A DNA stretch of 64,000 bases from Physella acuta (GCF_028476545.1 NW_026731983.1:741001-805000), one strand, 5' to 3'. Counted from the stretch's first letter, positions 1-12,077 are shown. The notes: generated by a model from the letters alone, not told the origin. Translations and numbers: made by a program.

Positions 1-49
1 AAGTAAGCACCCAATCCATGTTCACCTTGGTCAACTCGATGAAATTTTA
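1..49 (-). CDS. Exon N1 (partial) of a GIMAP-type gene lying left of the window
   Basis: On the minus strand an acceptor (tataaaacag) is followed in phase 1 by VKFHRVDQGEHGLGAY, then the window ends. The same acceptor and peptide recur at 34829 and 35680, and a diverged copy starts at 49938. In the gene model used here N1 is one of the Gly/Tyr/Ser-rich exons joined to GIMAP GTPases. This copy would belong to a further repeat unit to the left. The assignment rests on paralogy alone; the 3' end is outside the window. Confidence 0.45.
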
Positions 50-74
50 CTGTTTTATATAAGAGGTGATGGAG

Positions 75-78
<4 letters not shown>

Positions 79-144
<66 letters not shown>
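79..144. repeat. (TA)n microsatellite
   Basis: Perfect TA tract just upstream (minus strand) of exon N1. The same relation, N1 then TA tract, is seen at 34857, 35708 and 49986. Confidence 0.95.
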
Positions 145-146
<2 letters not shown>

Positions 147-172
147 TTTTATATAATATACATGTATATATA

Positions 173-540
173 TATAGGCCCTACATTCATCGCCTATTCT
201 TTTCCTCTTGCCCACTAAGCTGTTAATTTTTATAGTTTTATATAAAAGGCGGTGATTCGCATTCATAGAAATTATACATGATTTAGCGGCCTAAGGTTCT
301 CTTCCGCAGTCGACAATCTGTTGTCGTTGATGATGTTCTCAGAACAAACATTTCTGAACTGTCTTTGTAGAAGACACAAGTGTAAGCTTCAAACCTCTCA
401 ATTCCAAACATCTTTCTATTAACCCAAACACCAACTCTAGCACTCCCATTCTCGGGTAGCGATACTGCTCTTTATGGGAACCACTGGTGTGGGTTAAGCA
501 TGTATCCTTAAAGTAAAACTAGGGTAATCACAGCACTAAC
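173..540. repeat. Duplicated unit block, copy 1
   Basis: Begins ggccctacattcatcgcc and matches 16872-17235 and 36540-36915 almost throughout. No convincing ORF on either strand. It marks the left edge of U1. Confidence 0.8.
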
Positions 541-552
541 ATCTTTTATATC

Positions 553-742
<190 letters not shown>

Positions 743-978
743 CACTAAAGGCTACCTGGTTCCATTTTTCAGCTTCGCAAAAAGATGTATCTGTTTAAAA
801 AAAATTAAGTGGATTTAATGTATATTTTTAAATGTTTTGAACACCTAAGAATAAACAATTGATAATGTGTGCTTCACATTACTTGTAGATTCTAATAAAT
901 GGGGAAAATATTTGGCAACTTTTTACATTGACGACTATAGACGCTTTAATTATCAGACAAACACAGCTATAGACATAA

Positions 979-1166
979 CAGAGTTTCTTCCAGTCATCTC
1001 TTCGATGAAAGTCTACCGCCCTCCACCGAACGAAATGGAATCTATATAAAAAACATATACTTACACTAGTGCCCCCCCCCGCCCCCGAAAATGTTTTCCG
1101 GCCCTCAGAAAATATCAATTACTCCCCCCCCCCCCCCCCGAAGAAAAAAGTCTGGAAGAAACACTG
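979..1166 (+). mobile_element. hAT-type MITE
   Basis: Starts cagagtttcttccag and ends ctggaagaaacactg, a terminal inverted repeat of about 15 bp. The interior is non-coding and carries two poly-C runs. It shares its core (atggaat..tatata) with the copy at 6255. The flanks show no clean 8-bp duplication, so flanking sequence may have been lost. Sister units lack it here (37360-37395, 50630-50665). Confidence 0.8.
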
Positions 1167-1169
1167 ATA

Positions 1170-2140
1170 ACATCTAATACCTTCAGCACTAGATCTCAAG
1201 AACTCATGATGTTGCTGCAATAAACCAGCTCTGATGGGTATCTGACCCTATTTACGGTCACATCATATGCCTAAGTCACATAAATAGGTGAACTCTACTC
1301 CGCCTGGGCCACCAGATTTGGGAGAGCAAATTTACTTGCAATGTTGTGCAAGATTACGACTAAAACAAGATTATCACGACTCCTTAGGGTGCACAACTGA
1401 TCACCACTTGGTGACGTCTTGTTGTATCTGGATTGGTCTACTGTAACAGGCATGTGGAGTTCTATGTCCCTACTGCACTCTTGTAATGTGCTCTAGATTA
1501 TTTCATGTGCAGTATATAAACTTAATACTGAATTACTATATCCATATGAGAGAATCACTTTTTGCAGGCGTGAACCAAATTATTCTATGTACAAATAGAG
1601 AAAATAAGAAACTTAGTGAGAATCAAAACTTAATACGTTACCTGCTCAAAGCAATATATTCAAATTCCTCTTCATTAACATAGCTAAAGGGTCCTTCCCA
1701 TTATGATCAAAATCACCTCCCTTAAAATCACCGTATCTGTCTTTTTCCGATCGAATTTTATAAATTTAAATATATTTTCTCATTAATATCAATTTAAATG
1801 TTGTTAGTGGACAAGATGGTGTAAACACAACCGTTCATTATCGCGTACCGCTTAAATCAGAACTAGTGCTTACTCTTTAAAATCACGGTGTGCAACCTGA
1901 ACCATAACCATGGTGTGCAATCTTAACATATAGGCTATTCTAGTTCGGTCCCGCTTTGAGCTCACAGTCCAGGATCCATGATGTTTGTGTAAAGTGTGAT
2001 ACAAAACAAATATAGCAAATCATTTAAAAAGAACTATATAGCAATGTGTCATTGTTTGATCTAATGTGTAGCTACGATGCGTTTAGTAACAAGACTTCAT
2101 GTGCGCGCCAGTTGATCTTATAATTCACGAGGGAAAACCA
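1170..2140. repeat. Duplicated non-coding block of U1
   Basis: Matches 17620-18190 and 19936-20290 of U2 and their U3/U4 equivalents. U1 lacks about 1.75 kb present in the other units; its junction is near 1740-1750. On the minus strand around 1610-1735 is a short exon-like reading, GGDFDHNGKDPLAMLMKR, kept in all four units and ending at a stop. It is faintly ankyrin-like. I do not call it a gene. Confidence 0.6.
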
Positions 2141-2141
2141 C

Positions 2142-3183
2142 ACAGGTTTGATCTTGTGTTGTGTATCAACTAGTCAGGTTTGATCTTGTGTTGTGTATCA
2201 ACTAGTCAGGTTTGATCTTGTGTTGTGTATCAACTAGTCAGGTTGGATCTTGTGTTGTGTATCAACTAGTCAGGTTTGATCTTGTGTTGTGTATCAACTA
2301 GTCAGGTTTGATCTTGTGTTGTGTATCAACTAGTCAGGTTTGATCTTGTGTTGTGTATCAACTAGTCAGGTTGGATCTTGTGTTGTGTATCAACTAGTCA
2401 GGTTTGATCTTGTGTTGTGTATCAACTAGTCAGGTTTGATCTTGTGTTGTGTATCAACTTGTCAGGTTTGATCTTGTGTTGTGTATCAACTAGTCAGGTT
2501 TGATCTTGTGTTGTGTATCAACTTGTCAGGTTTGATCTTTTGTTGTGTATTAACAAATCAGGTTTGATCTTGTGTTGTGTATCAACTAGTCAGGTTTGAT
2601 CTTGTGTTGTGTATCAACTAGTCAGGTTGGATCTTGTGTTGTGTATCAACTAGTCAGGTTGGATCTTGTGTTGTGTATCAACTAGTCAGGTTGGATCTTG
2701 TGTTGTGTATCAACTAGTCAGGTTTGATCTTGTGTTGTGTATCAACTAGTCAGGTTTGATCTTGTGTTGTGTATTAACTAGTCAGGTTTGATCTTGTGTT
2801 GTGTATCAACTTGTCAGGTTTGATCTTGTGTTGTGTATTAACTAATCAGGTTTGATCTTGTGTTGTGTATCAACTAGTCAGGTTTGATCTTGTGTTGTGT
2901 ATCAACTAGTCAGGTTTGATCTTGTGTTGTGTATCAACTAGTCAGGTTTGATCTTGTGTTGTGTATCAACTAGTCAGGTTTGATCTTGTGTTGTGTATCA
3001 ACTAGTCAGGTTTGATCTTGTGTTGTGTATCAACTAGTCAGGTTGGATCTTGTGTTGTGTATCAACTAGTCAGGTTTGATCTTGTGTTGTGTATCAACTA
3101 GTCAGGTTTGATCTTGTGTTGTGTATCAACTAGTCAGGTTGGATCTTGTGTTGTGTATCAACTAGTCAGGTTGGATCTTGTGT
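2142..3183 (+). repeat. 32-bp minisatellite, about 33 copies (U1)
   Basis: Head-to-tail unit caggtttgatcttgtgttgt + gtatcaactagt with few variants (ggttgg, cttgtc, taatca). Paralogous arrays are at 20296 (about 2 copies), 40248 (about 36) and 54740 (about 65). The unit is not a multiple of 3 and there is no sustained ORF. Confidence 0.97.
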
Positions 3184-3730
3184 CCAGTCTATGTATATAC
3201 TAGTCAGGTCTGATCGTGAGTAGCATTGTTTCCCGTGATGCCAGAGTTGTTGTGAGCAAGAGAATCAGTAAAACGTGCTTTAAGATTTACAAAAGTAGCA
3301 ATTTCCCACATTTAATTTTGAATTTTTATTAAATGTAGTGATGGTATAAAAGAAAACTCTTAAGTTAATTAATATATTAATAACATTAGATAATAAATAT
3401 TGCTGTTTTTGCAATGTTTAATTTAAATCTCATAATAATAACTTAATTTAATATAACATATCTTTTCATTGAAAGGTAATAGATAGACTTTCATAACAAA
3501 TTGCGAGTAAAGAATAGATACAGAATACAGATACGCAACATTTTGCACAGTTTAGGATTTTACTTAATAAACACAACATAACTAATATGACAATGCCTTG
3601 GGGTAACGTGCTAATTCTATTATAAATATATACCTATAAAATAAAATAAAAAAGCGTAAGATTTAATTTTGCATTAGAATGTGCCATGCAGTGATCTCAT
3701 TTGTAAAATATCACGTCAAACAAACCCACT

Positions 3731-3732
<2 letters not shown>
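3184..3732. repeat. AT-rich duplicated block
   Basis: Matches 20370-20830, 41402-41790 and 56821-57300. No ORF of note. In U2 and U4 this block leads into a broken GIMAP paralogue. In U1 a TA/TG tract takes that place, so the paralogue was lost here or never present. Confidence 0.7.
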
Positions 3733-3793
<61 letters not shown>

Positions 3794-3828
3794 CAGTGTG
3801 AGTGTATATATATATATATATATATATT
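3733..3828. repeat. Compound (TA)n(TG)n(TA)n microsatellite
   Basis: TA tract, then about nine TG repeats, then TA. It lies where U2 and U4 carry the broken GIMAP. Confidence 0.95.
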
Positions 3829-3829
3829 G

Positions 3830-5077
3830 AGCAAATCAATACAAGTGTAGATTTTGCCACAAGGCTTTAACCGAATGCTCTCTGATTTAATCTATTTTTC
3901 TTTAGTTCTCAGCTAGCTAATGGCTGGTGCTATAATACCATAAATATTGATAACCAGTGTGGGTAGAGTTTGTTGCATTAATTTTTGAAAAATTTTTAAC
4001 ACTAGAGGGTGGGGAGGGGGGGGGGGGTAAACGCTTAAACGATCAAATAACAATAGAAAATAACTTCAAACTTTTAATCTTGCCAACACCAATATAGTAG
4101 GTCCATGTGTTCGACTTATTACCCCCCCACACACACACACACACACTACAGAAAAACTGCGTGGCAAATCTACAGGTAATACCAAACATTCTATAGATTA
4201 TACTTTATTCTAAAACTGAAAACAATAAATCATAAAGAACAGTTTGATTTCATCAACATTCTAATGTTCAACACAGCAATGTGTTAATATGCGAAGAGAA
4301 AAACTAACGGAACCAATGCAACATCTACTCTGTTGATATTATATAGTCTAGATCTAGATCTTTCTAACTGTGGCTTGTGCCTCTCATTTTTTTTATTTAG
4401 ATCGGATTATATTAACCCACTAGATAACTATTAAATTAAAATAAAATTGATTTAATTTGTTTCGGCCTTTGGAGCTAAATACTTCTATAGACGTGCTAGT
4501 ACATATTTCAATAATATATTTAAACATCCACCTAATGCTAAATAAGTTTTTAAAATTCAACCACTTAAGCCTGCAGGTACCACTTTGACAATCCTTCATT
4601 AAAAAGATGGTAAGAATAGAATGGCGTCTTTTGACGAGACGAAGTACACATATCAGTTCATTTGCAGTAGATGGTAGTCAAAAAGGTGCTTGCTTTTCTA
4701 GTCATGGTGCGTATCTAAAATCATGTAGAGTAACGTGCCGAATATTATATTAGATATATTATTTTGTTTGTTGGCCGATTTGTTACCTTCTCAAACTACC
4801 AGAAACACATCAGCTCTTTTGTGGAGTGGAATTCATTTAAAGCTAGAACCTACCTATAGAGGCAACACTTGGCAAAGCTAGACTTTTGGAACAATTTCCA
4901 TCTGAAGGGTTGTCACGAGGCTGAGTAATCCAAACATATGGTAGAGGATTATGAAATAATTGTTTATTTGGCTTAAAATATAATATATTATGAATGGTGG
5001 AAATCCTACGAAGGGGTTGATTTTTCACGATAGCCGCCATTGTCATAGTTACCAAGATTTTTCAACCAATTTTTACT
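3830..5077. repeat. Duplicated intergenic blocks of U1
   Basis: 3830-4020 matches 22550-22740 and 58676-58760. 4060-4180 matches 60830-60930. 4610-5075 matches 24050-24330 and 42490-42900. Poly-G near 4013-4028. A 70-codon minus-strand ORF at 4843-5055 is not kept open in the paralogues. No gene supported. Confidence 0.6.
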
Positions 5078-5825
5078 TTCTCTTATACAGAGTATAGAGA
5101 AAGTATTGTAATCGTGCACAAAAATCACATGAAGTTTCGACAGTTTTCACCGTTTTACTCTTCAGTCCTTCATAACATACGGGATATACAGGACTTATTT
5201 TAATCGGGCAAAAATTGTAAATCTAGATTTATCAAAATGTTTGTGTTCTATGCATAATGGAGTATCCAATTATGTCCGCGTGTGTGTGTGTGTGTGTGTA
5301 AACACGATAACTTGAGTACCGTTAATGAAGCTAGGTTAATGAAATTTCATATACAACTATTATATCAAAATCGTATATCCGAAAAAACTTTTGTGCGCTT
5401 TCCGAAAAACGGAAGTGGAACTTTTTCTACTTTAAATTTTTCAAAAGCCTATAACTTGAGTACTATTTCACATAGATAAATGAAATTTCGCATGTAAGTA
5501 AAATATCTAATACCCTGCCTTCTTTCGAATTTGAACGATTTCCGTTGACCAAAAGTAGTAATTTATGCCATTTCCAATTTCTCAGAAAATGCATGTGAAT
5601 TTATAAATTTACTCATAATATTCCGCACTATCATGCACATTTTATTTGGCGTTCACTTGGCGTGCAATTCTTTTTTTTTCTACGAGATTTTATTCTATTT
5701 TTAAAAAGTTTAAGTATTTAAAATGGATAAAAATCATGTCTATACTCCGAGTTTCCATCCTCTGTTGTTTCATATAACAATATTCGAGAAAGATTAGGGG
5801 AGATAACTCCCGGTTTAATTTAGTG
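5078..5825 (+). mobile_element. ~690-bp interspersed element with terminal stem-loops, diverged copy
   Basis: Begins with a self-complementary end (actttctc...gagaaagt), has an internal TG microsatellite (5281-5299) followed by aacacgataacttgag, and ends near ggggagataactcccgg, a short GC hairpin. Non-coding. The 5' third differs from other copies. Layout resembles Helentron-derived DINE/HINE elements; that class call is an inference. Confidence 0.6.
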
Positions 5826-6254
5826 GAAACACGTATGCAGATGTACTGTAAAACAGCTATAGAGAAACAATTGTTTCCTAACGAGTATTAAAAAAAGTTT
5901 TTTTTTTAACAGAGCCTACCCCTCCACCTTCAATTGATTTGTTATTCGATTAAATATTTATATACGAGTTATATAAATTACTGCATTCTTTCACCATGAG
6001 GGTTAACAATTGATATTAAATTGAACTTCTGAATTAAGTATATGTAAAATATAGTTATCACTTTCGAAATAAAATATTTGTAACCGTCCTCAAGGGTCCA
6101 CTATGAATAAACGTAATACCTAAAAGTAATATAGCACACAACCAAACTGGTGCTAACAATTCAACCACAGGCCCGAAAGAAAGAATGAAAGGAAAAGCAA
6201 TTTATTGCAACTTTAAAAAGACATTCTAGTCTGTAAGAGCAATGTCTTATTGAT

Positions 6255-6406
6255 CAGAGTTTCTTCCAGGCATCTCACTCGAACGAAATGGAATTTATAT
6301 AGAAAATATATACTTTTGACAGTGTCCGCTCCCCCAGAAATTGTTGTCCGCCCGCCCAAAAAATTTCAAGTGCACCCCCGGAGAAAAAAGTCTGGAAGAA
6401 ACACTG
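6255..6406 (+). mobile_element. hAT-type MITE with 8-bp TSD
   Basis: A 152-bp element. Termini cagagtttcttccag and ctggaagaaacactg are inverted repeats. It is flanked by identical 8-mers ttattgat at 6247-6254 and 6407-6414, the target-duplication size of hAT transposases. Non-coding. It is the reference copy for the family that abuts the N1 and N3 exons. Confidence 0.92.
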
Positions 6407-6530
6407 TTATTGATACGCTTACTTCAATGAATTAACTCTGAAAAGAACTGATTATTTTTTAAATCGTAAATTTGGAAAATAAACATTTTCTATACAACAT
6501 TTGTATTTTGCAAACAGCCAATGCTGTAAC

Positions 6531-6536
6531 TTTATT
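6531..6536 (-). terminator. Candidate poly(A) signal of GIMAP-A
   Basis: AATAAA on the minus strand about 120 bases past the stop codon. The same hexamer sits at the equivalent place in B (25559) and C (44800). Confidence 0.45.
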
Positions 6537-6655
6537 TTAATTAAAATAAGAGAAGAACTACTCCGCCGCCTAAACACCACCAGCCTAATTTACTTTGACT
6601 TACAAAGCTCATTAGTGACACACGGTTGAGGCAACACTGGGATTCTCACCTAAAC

Positions 6656-8017
6656 TTAAGACGGCTGCTGACTTAAGTTTATCTGTTCATTCTCCACTAG
6701 CTTCAGTCCTTCTTGTACCAGTTTCAGTTTTTCCAAAAGATTATTTTTGGCATCAAACGTTCCCTCTCCTTCTTGTACCAGTTTCAGGCTTTCCGAAAGA
6801 ATATTTTTGAGGTCAAACATTCCCCCTTCTTGCTGTGCTTGTCCTGCCTGTTCCATTGCTCTGGGAATCCTTTGAGGTCCGCGCTCAGTGTCTCGCCTCT
6901 GTTGCACCAGATCTTCAAATCTCTTCTGGTGATTGCGTTCTATTTCCCTCCTCTGTTGCTCATCGCGTTTTAAGTCCTCAGTCTGATTTTCATAATCTTC
7001 TCTTTGATTTTTCAGCTCTTTATCGAATACCTGTTTCATTTCTTCTTCCTGTTGTCGAATTTGTTCTATTTCTTCAATACATCTGCGAGAGATAGCGCTT
7101 TCACCAGAAACCTGTTTTTGTAGAGAATCCAAGGTTTGAGTAAGTTCTTGAAGAGCTCCAGAACATTCTTCCTGCTTGGCCAGTAAGACCTGGACAGTAT
7201 TAGTTTGACTCAACATCTTGTCAAGTGTGACTACGTCTACTGTCTCATGTGAGACTTGCGGCTGGTCAACAACTGGACGTTCATCTTTTACCGTGGTCTC
7301 GCCGTTTGTCGTGAGCACCTTTGGTTTGGCTGCCACATTATCTTTGATTTTCTGAGCCTTTTCATAGTGAGCTTCCGTATAACGTCGATCGCGAAATCTC
7401 AACTCATCAACCATTTGAATTAAATTATCAATTTGTTCATTTTTCTTTTTCTCGTCTTTGGTTTTATTATCAAACAAGATCACCCTATTGCAACACTCCT
7501 CGAGCAAATCCTTAAAGGCGCCATCTTGTTTTTGGCACCAGTCTGAGAAGGTCAATCCTACAGAATCTGTTTCCTTCTGATCTTGATGAAAAACATCTCC
7601 GCATGTCAAGATCAGACAACAATAATTACTAACAAAATCATCTCCAAATATTTTCTTTAACAACACAACCGACTCCTGTTCGTCACGTGTAAACCTATTG
7701 CCATATTTCAGGACAAGAAGAAAAGCATGATAGCCTTCAGGATTGGCTGCCAGAGCCAATTTTGCTGCCTCATTATACTGCTCAACTGACCGTTCATTAT
7801 CCAGCCATGTGTCACAAAATGCCAGACCATCCACGACTTTAATCTGACGACCCTTGTGTTCTGTGATATCGGCGTCGAACTCTTTCGTCACAGAAGATGT
7901 ATTGGACTCGCTCGCAAACTTTCGTTTTCCTACAATGGAATTTCCAGTTGCACTTTTGCCATTCCCGGTTTTTCCAATCAAGAGCAGGTCGATCTTAGTT
8001 TGTATATTCATACTTTT
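6656..8017 (-). CDS. GIMAP-A: AIG1-type GTPase exon with C-terminal coiled coil
   Basis: Last exon of a GIMAP (AIG1 family) GTPase, a group tied to immunity and membrane-associated GTP-switch assembly. It begins after acceptor tttccag in phase 0 with KSMNIQTKID. If translation began at the internal Met (8011) the product would be 451 aa. Numbered from that Met: G1 GKTGNGKSATGNS at 14-26, G2 SSVT near 39-42, G3 VVDGLAFCDT at 59-68 (the usual DxxG glycine is Ala), the GIMAP conserved box GYHAFLLVLKYGNRFT at 93-108, G4 TCGD at 136-139 and LFDNKT as the G5 region. The second half is Glu/Gln/Arg-rich and predicted coiled coil. The C-terminus has a tandem duplication (GMFDLKNILSESLKLVQEG then GTFDAKNNLLEKLKLVQEG) that B and C lack. 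Upstream exon N5 joins in frame, so the real N-terminus is probably longer. Family certain, start not. Confidence 0.92.
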   Translation of the reverse strand, partial: KSMNIQTKIDLLLIGKTGNGKSATGNSIVGKRKFASESNTSSVTKEFDADITEHKGRQIKVVDGLAFCDTWLDNERSVEQYNEAAKLALAANPEGYHAFLLVLKYGNRFTRDEQESVVLLKKIFGDDFVSNYCCLILTCGDVFHQDQKETDSVGLTFSDWCQKQDGAFKDLLEECCNRVILFDNKTKDEKKKNEQIDNLIQMVDELRFRDRRYTEAHYEKAQKIKDNVAAKPKVLTTNGETTVKDERPVVDQPQVSHETVDVVTLDKMLSQTNTVQVLLAKQEECSGALQELTQTLDSLQKQVSGESAISRRCIEEIEQIRQQEEEMKQVFDKELKNQREDYENQTEDLKRDEQQRREIERNHQKRFEDLVQQRRDTERGPQRIPRAMEQAGQAQQEGGMFDLKNILSESLKLVQEGEGTFDAKNNLLEKLKLVQEGLKLVENEQINLSQQPS

Positions 8018-9279
8018 CTGGAAACAGAGAAGCAAAATAATGTATAGCTGAAAATATTGGATAGCTGTAAAATATAAACATATGTAGCATAGCATACATC
8101 AAATGCAAGGTATTTATTTTATCCAGTCCAATAAAAGTTGAATGCATATCTGACACCAGGGAAAACAAGAATTCTATGTTTGACCAGAACTCGATAGCCC
8201 TACTAAATGTTGTTTTTTTACAACAAAAAGATAGAGAAAATATAGATCTACCTTTCATTTCTGAGTACTCATAATTTGTAATAATGTTTTATACCATTAT
8301 AAATCTAATATTTGTTATATCTTTCTTTATTCTTAAAATTTCAACTGAACAGTAGCATATTTTGCAAAAAAAAAGTTATCTATAACAATAAAGTCAAACT
8401 TTTGATCAGTACGGTATAGTTCTACTTATATTCAAGGAAATGTAACTATTTCACTACTAGAAACTAAATTCGATTCATTTCTAAATCCAACAACCATTGG
8501 TAGAAACTAGATCTTAGTCTGTTTCATAATGGGGTGGTGGGGGGGGGGTGTAAAAATTTCACCTTCAATATAACAAAAATCTATCACTTTCTTATAGTAC
8601 GCTCACAAGGCAGCTGAAGCATAAATCCTAGGGAAAAAAGTAGCGAGAGTTTTAGAGAGAGCAAACAAGTAGCTTTTAAAACATTTGCTTAATTACTTTA
8701 TTTTTTAAAAATCACGATATTAATTTCATAATGCGACTTTAGAATAAGTAGAATTTCCTTTTATATTTGTTCATTAAAAACATTTGGTGGCAGAAAATAG
8801 GAATAGCACAATGTTTTAACTCCTGCAAAATTTTTATCTCTGGAGAAAATAGTTTTGAAACACGATCAGTAACTTACGATCTCTAAAAGACAGTTATCTA
8901 CACATTCTTTGTCCGTGGGTACATCTCAAGCAAAAAACTAACCAGTTCACCGTCGTCAAGCAACTGATAGTTTATAATCTTTCCATCTCCCCTTTTATAT
9001 TAGTTAGGGAACATTAGTTATATATAAATATCTAATCTAATGTCTAGGCTGACTCAGTATGTGAAATTGTTTCAGTGTCATCGGAGATGAATTTATATTG
9101 AAAGTTACGAAATCGTTGAATTATAAGTGGTTCGACATTAAGTTACCAGATTTAGTAAAAATGCTGTAAAATAATATTTGAGCCATCAGTATCATACTTA
9201 AGTATATATCACTTTACATGCTTCTCAAAAAAAAAAAACCAAACTAAATTATAAAAAAAGAACGCTTATACAGACTTAC
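8018..9279 (-). other. Intron between N5 and the GTPase exon of GIMAP-A
   Basis: Bounded by donor gtaagt at 9279 and acceptor ttccag at 8018. Paralogous along its length to 27041-28275 and 46253-47222. AT-rich with a poly-G run near 8535. No ORF. Confidence 0.65.
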
Positions 9280-9338
9280 CTTCAAATTTTCTTCATGCCC
9301 TACTGTATGTGGTCTGCTATTATTTATCCTGCAACCAT
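9280..9338 (-). CDS. Exon N5 of GIMAP-A
   Basis: A 59-bp exon between acceptor ttatacatag and donor aag/gtaagt. Entered in phase 1 it reads [20 protein letters not shown] and leaves in phase 0, continuing into KSMNIQTKID of the GTPase exon. U2 has the same length, frame and signals; U3 is 56 bp, still in frame. Basic and His-rich with no known domain. Phase agreement across three copies is the main evidence that the upstream exons belong to the GIMAP gene. Confidence 0.75.
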
Positions 9339-9364
9339 CTATGTATAAAAAAGAAGGGGCATTA

Positions 9365-9584
<220 letters not shown>

Positions 9585-9589
9585 ACAAC

Positions 9590-10437
<848 letters not shown>

Positions 10438-10631
10438 GACGAACTCACCCCATAATCTACAACAACTGACGTTTGTATAACCACATTTATTTTAATAACA
10501 GTAAACAGGAGTTAGACGATAGTTAAGGATGTCACAAAAATTACGGTGAAAAGTTTGTCCTTTCTCGGTTCATATGAGTAAAACAATTATGTAAAATGAC
10601 AAAGTTGTGTAATCAAATATTTAAACCCTAC

Positions 10632-10739
10632 CTGAAAGGTTCTTGAATAAACTTTCCTTTGATGATGAGGCAGAGCTTACGTCGAGATGCCGGTCCATTG
10701 AATTGGTCTTTTCACGATCCTCTGATACACGGAACTTTA
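10632..10739 (-). CDS. Exon N4 (copy a) of GIMAP-A
   Basis: A 108-bp phase 1-1 exon. Acceptor tttccatgcag, donor tttcag/gtaggg. Reads VKFRVSEDREK then TNSMDRHLDVSSASSSKESL and ends FKNLSG. Acidic, Ser-rich and probably disordered. The shared core SEDR, DRHL and the Ser run, plus phase, recur at 13104 and 30253, with a more diverged copy at 48711. Ends one base into a codon completed by N5 (Gly/Asp). Confidence 0.68.
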
Positions 10740-11208
10740 CTGCATGGAAAGAAAAAAGAAGGAAATTGATTAAATTGGTCACTTCTAATGTTGTGAACAT
10801 CTAATAATGTCAATCTATGCTTTACCTTACTCCCATCTATATATATATAATTCTCTTCTGGGAGCCGTTAGAAAACAAGCTGCAAGCGCCTTCTTGCAGT
10901 CCCCTCTCTTTCTCTCTATCACTATCACTACCACCCCCACCCCACCCCCACATTGTCTGGTGAGCTGTGGTCACGCTAAATGTTTACAAAGCTAAATGTT
11001 TACAAATGTTTTAAAGCAAGTATTTTCAGTGGCAGCATTGGTACTGTCGAATTCACAAATTATGAATTACTGAAAAGTAGAAAATAAAACAACTAAATAG
11101 CGGCGTATGATACGCCGCGGGTCGGCTCGTACGTGTAAATTTAGATGGGGAAAATAGTTTGCAAGATTTTCTGGGTTACTTGCCGCACTAAGATTCGTGA
11201 CTTACAGA
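10740..11208. other. Intronic sequence, no gene seen
   Basis: Between N4a and the 15-bp array. 10800-10850 and 11130-11208 match 13270-13383 and 30430-30537. A short CT/CA-rich stretch lies at 10905-10955. Nothing coding. Confidence 0.5.
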
Positions 11209-11580
11209 ACTAAATAAATGACAACTACATCAATGACAGCTACATCAATGACATCTACACCAATGACAGCTACATCAATGACAGCTACATCAATGACAGC
11301 TACATCACTGACAGCTACAGTAATCAAAGCTATATGTATGACAGAAACAACAATCAAAGCTACACCAATCACAGCTACAGTAATCACAGCTACGTAATTA
11401 CAGCTACATCAATGACAGCTACATGAATTACAGCTATATCAATCACAGCTACAGTTATCACAGCTACATCAATCAGATCTACATCAATCACAGCTACATC
11501 AATCACAGCTACATCAAGCACAGCTACATCAATCACAGCTACATCATTCACAGCTACAGCAATCACAGCTACAGTAGTCA
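11209..11580. repeat. 15-bp minisatellite, about 25 copies
   Basis: Unit acagctacatcaatc with variants. Because 15 is a multiple of 3, several frames stay open (TATSI or SYINH on plus, VAVID on minus). Those readings are treated as artefacts. It starts at the donor of the N3 exon at 11582. Confidence 0.93.
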
Positions 11581-11581
11581 C

Positions 11582-11740
11582 CAAGTGTATTGGTTGGTCT
11601 CCCAGTTGGCTTTTTACATTTTTCACAACACAGCAGATCAGCCGATGCATCAAAAGCTTTGGAACTGTCAAACATGCAGCAGCCATTAGGACCTCCAACA
11701 GCACGCATGCATGGTGGTTTGTTACAATATGGACGTCGGC
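11582..11740 (-). CDS. Exon N3 (copy a), Cys/Pro-rich, GIMAP-A
   Basis: A 159-bp phase 1-1 exon. Acceptor tccatttcag lies in MITE-derived sequence; the candidate donor is cttg/gtgact, which is weak. Reads GRRPYCNKPPCMRAVGGPNG then CCMFDSSKAFDASADLL, CCEKCKKPTGRPTNTLG. Eight cysteines in 53 residues, with CC and CxxC pairs. Equivalent exons at 13476 (same length) and 33308. The internal position where shorter N3 exons have their donor has lost GT here, so this copy is extended. If the weak donor is not used, the frame runs into the 15-bp array and stops after DYCSCDCCSCE. Confidence 0.6.
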
Positions 11741-11875
11741 CTGAAATGGAATTTATATAGAAAATATATACATTTTCAAGTGTTCGAAGCCCCGGAAAAT
11801 TAAGTCCGCCACCAAAAAAAAGTATCACGTGCACCCCCCCCCCCCCCCAGAGAAAAAAGGCTGAAACGAACACTG
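11741..11875 (+). mobile_element. MITE fragment abutting exon N3a
   Basis: Same core as the 6255 copy and an intact right end (gaaacgaacactg). About 32 bp of the left end are replaced by the exon boundary. It supplies the pyrimidine-rich acceptor context (minus: tatataaattccatttcag). Confidence 0.75.
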
Positions 11876-12077
11876 CATGTGTAAAACTCGAATTTCGCAA
11901 GATCGTGTAATATTTCATATATGTTTTTGACTAAACCTTTAGAAACCATTTAGAAAACCATTCAATATAGATCTACATAAGCTACGTTAATTTATTTTGG
12001 CTTTGAAACTGAAACTAGATTTTTCTCTTACTACTCCGAGTTAATTATATCAGTTCATTAATAACCAAAACGGAAAT

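Larger units (their letters stand above)
5826..6655. repeat. 3' flank of GIMAP-A, duplicated block
   Basis: Paralogous to 25030-25768, 44220-44970 and 61320-62159, so it travels with the GTPase exon. It contains the MITE at 6255-6406 and a candidate minus-strand poly(A) signal. No other ORF. Confidence 0.65.

Noticed and set aside
2142-3183. CRISPR-like array
   Set aside because: The 32-bp units are directly adjacent with no spacers, and the context is eukaryotic.
4843-5055. 70-codon minus-strand ORF
   Set aside because: The paralogous segments at 24170-24330 and 42690-42850 do not keep the frame.
6713-7095. Plus-strand ORFs opposite GTPase exons (also 7854, 25858, 26877, 45085, 46089, 62536, 63007)
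   Set aside because: Shadows of the conserved minus-strand coding sequence; no independent features.
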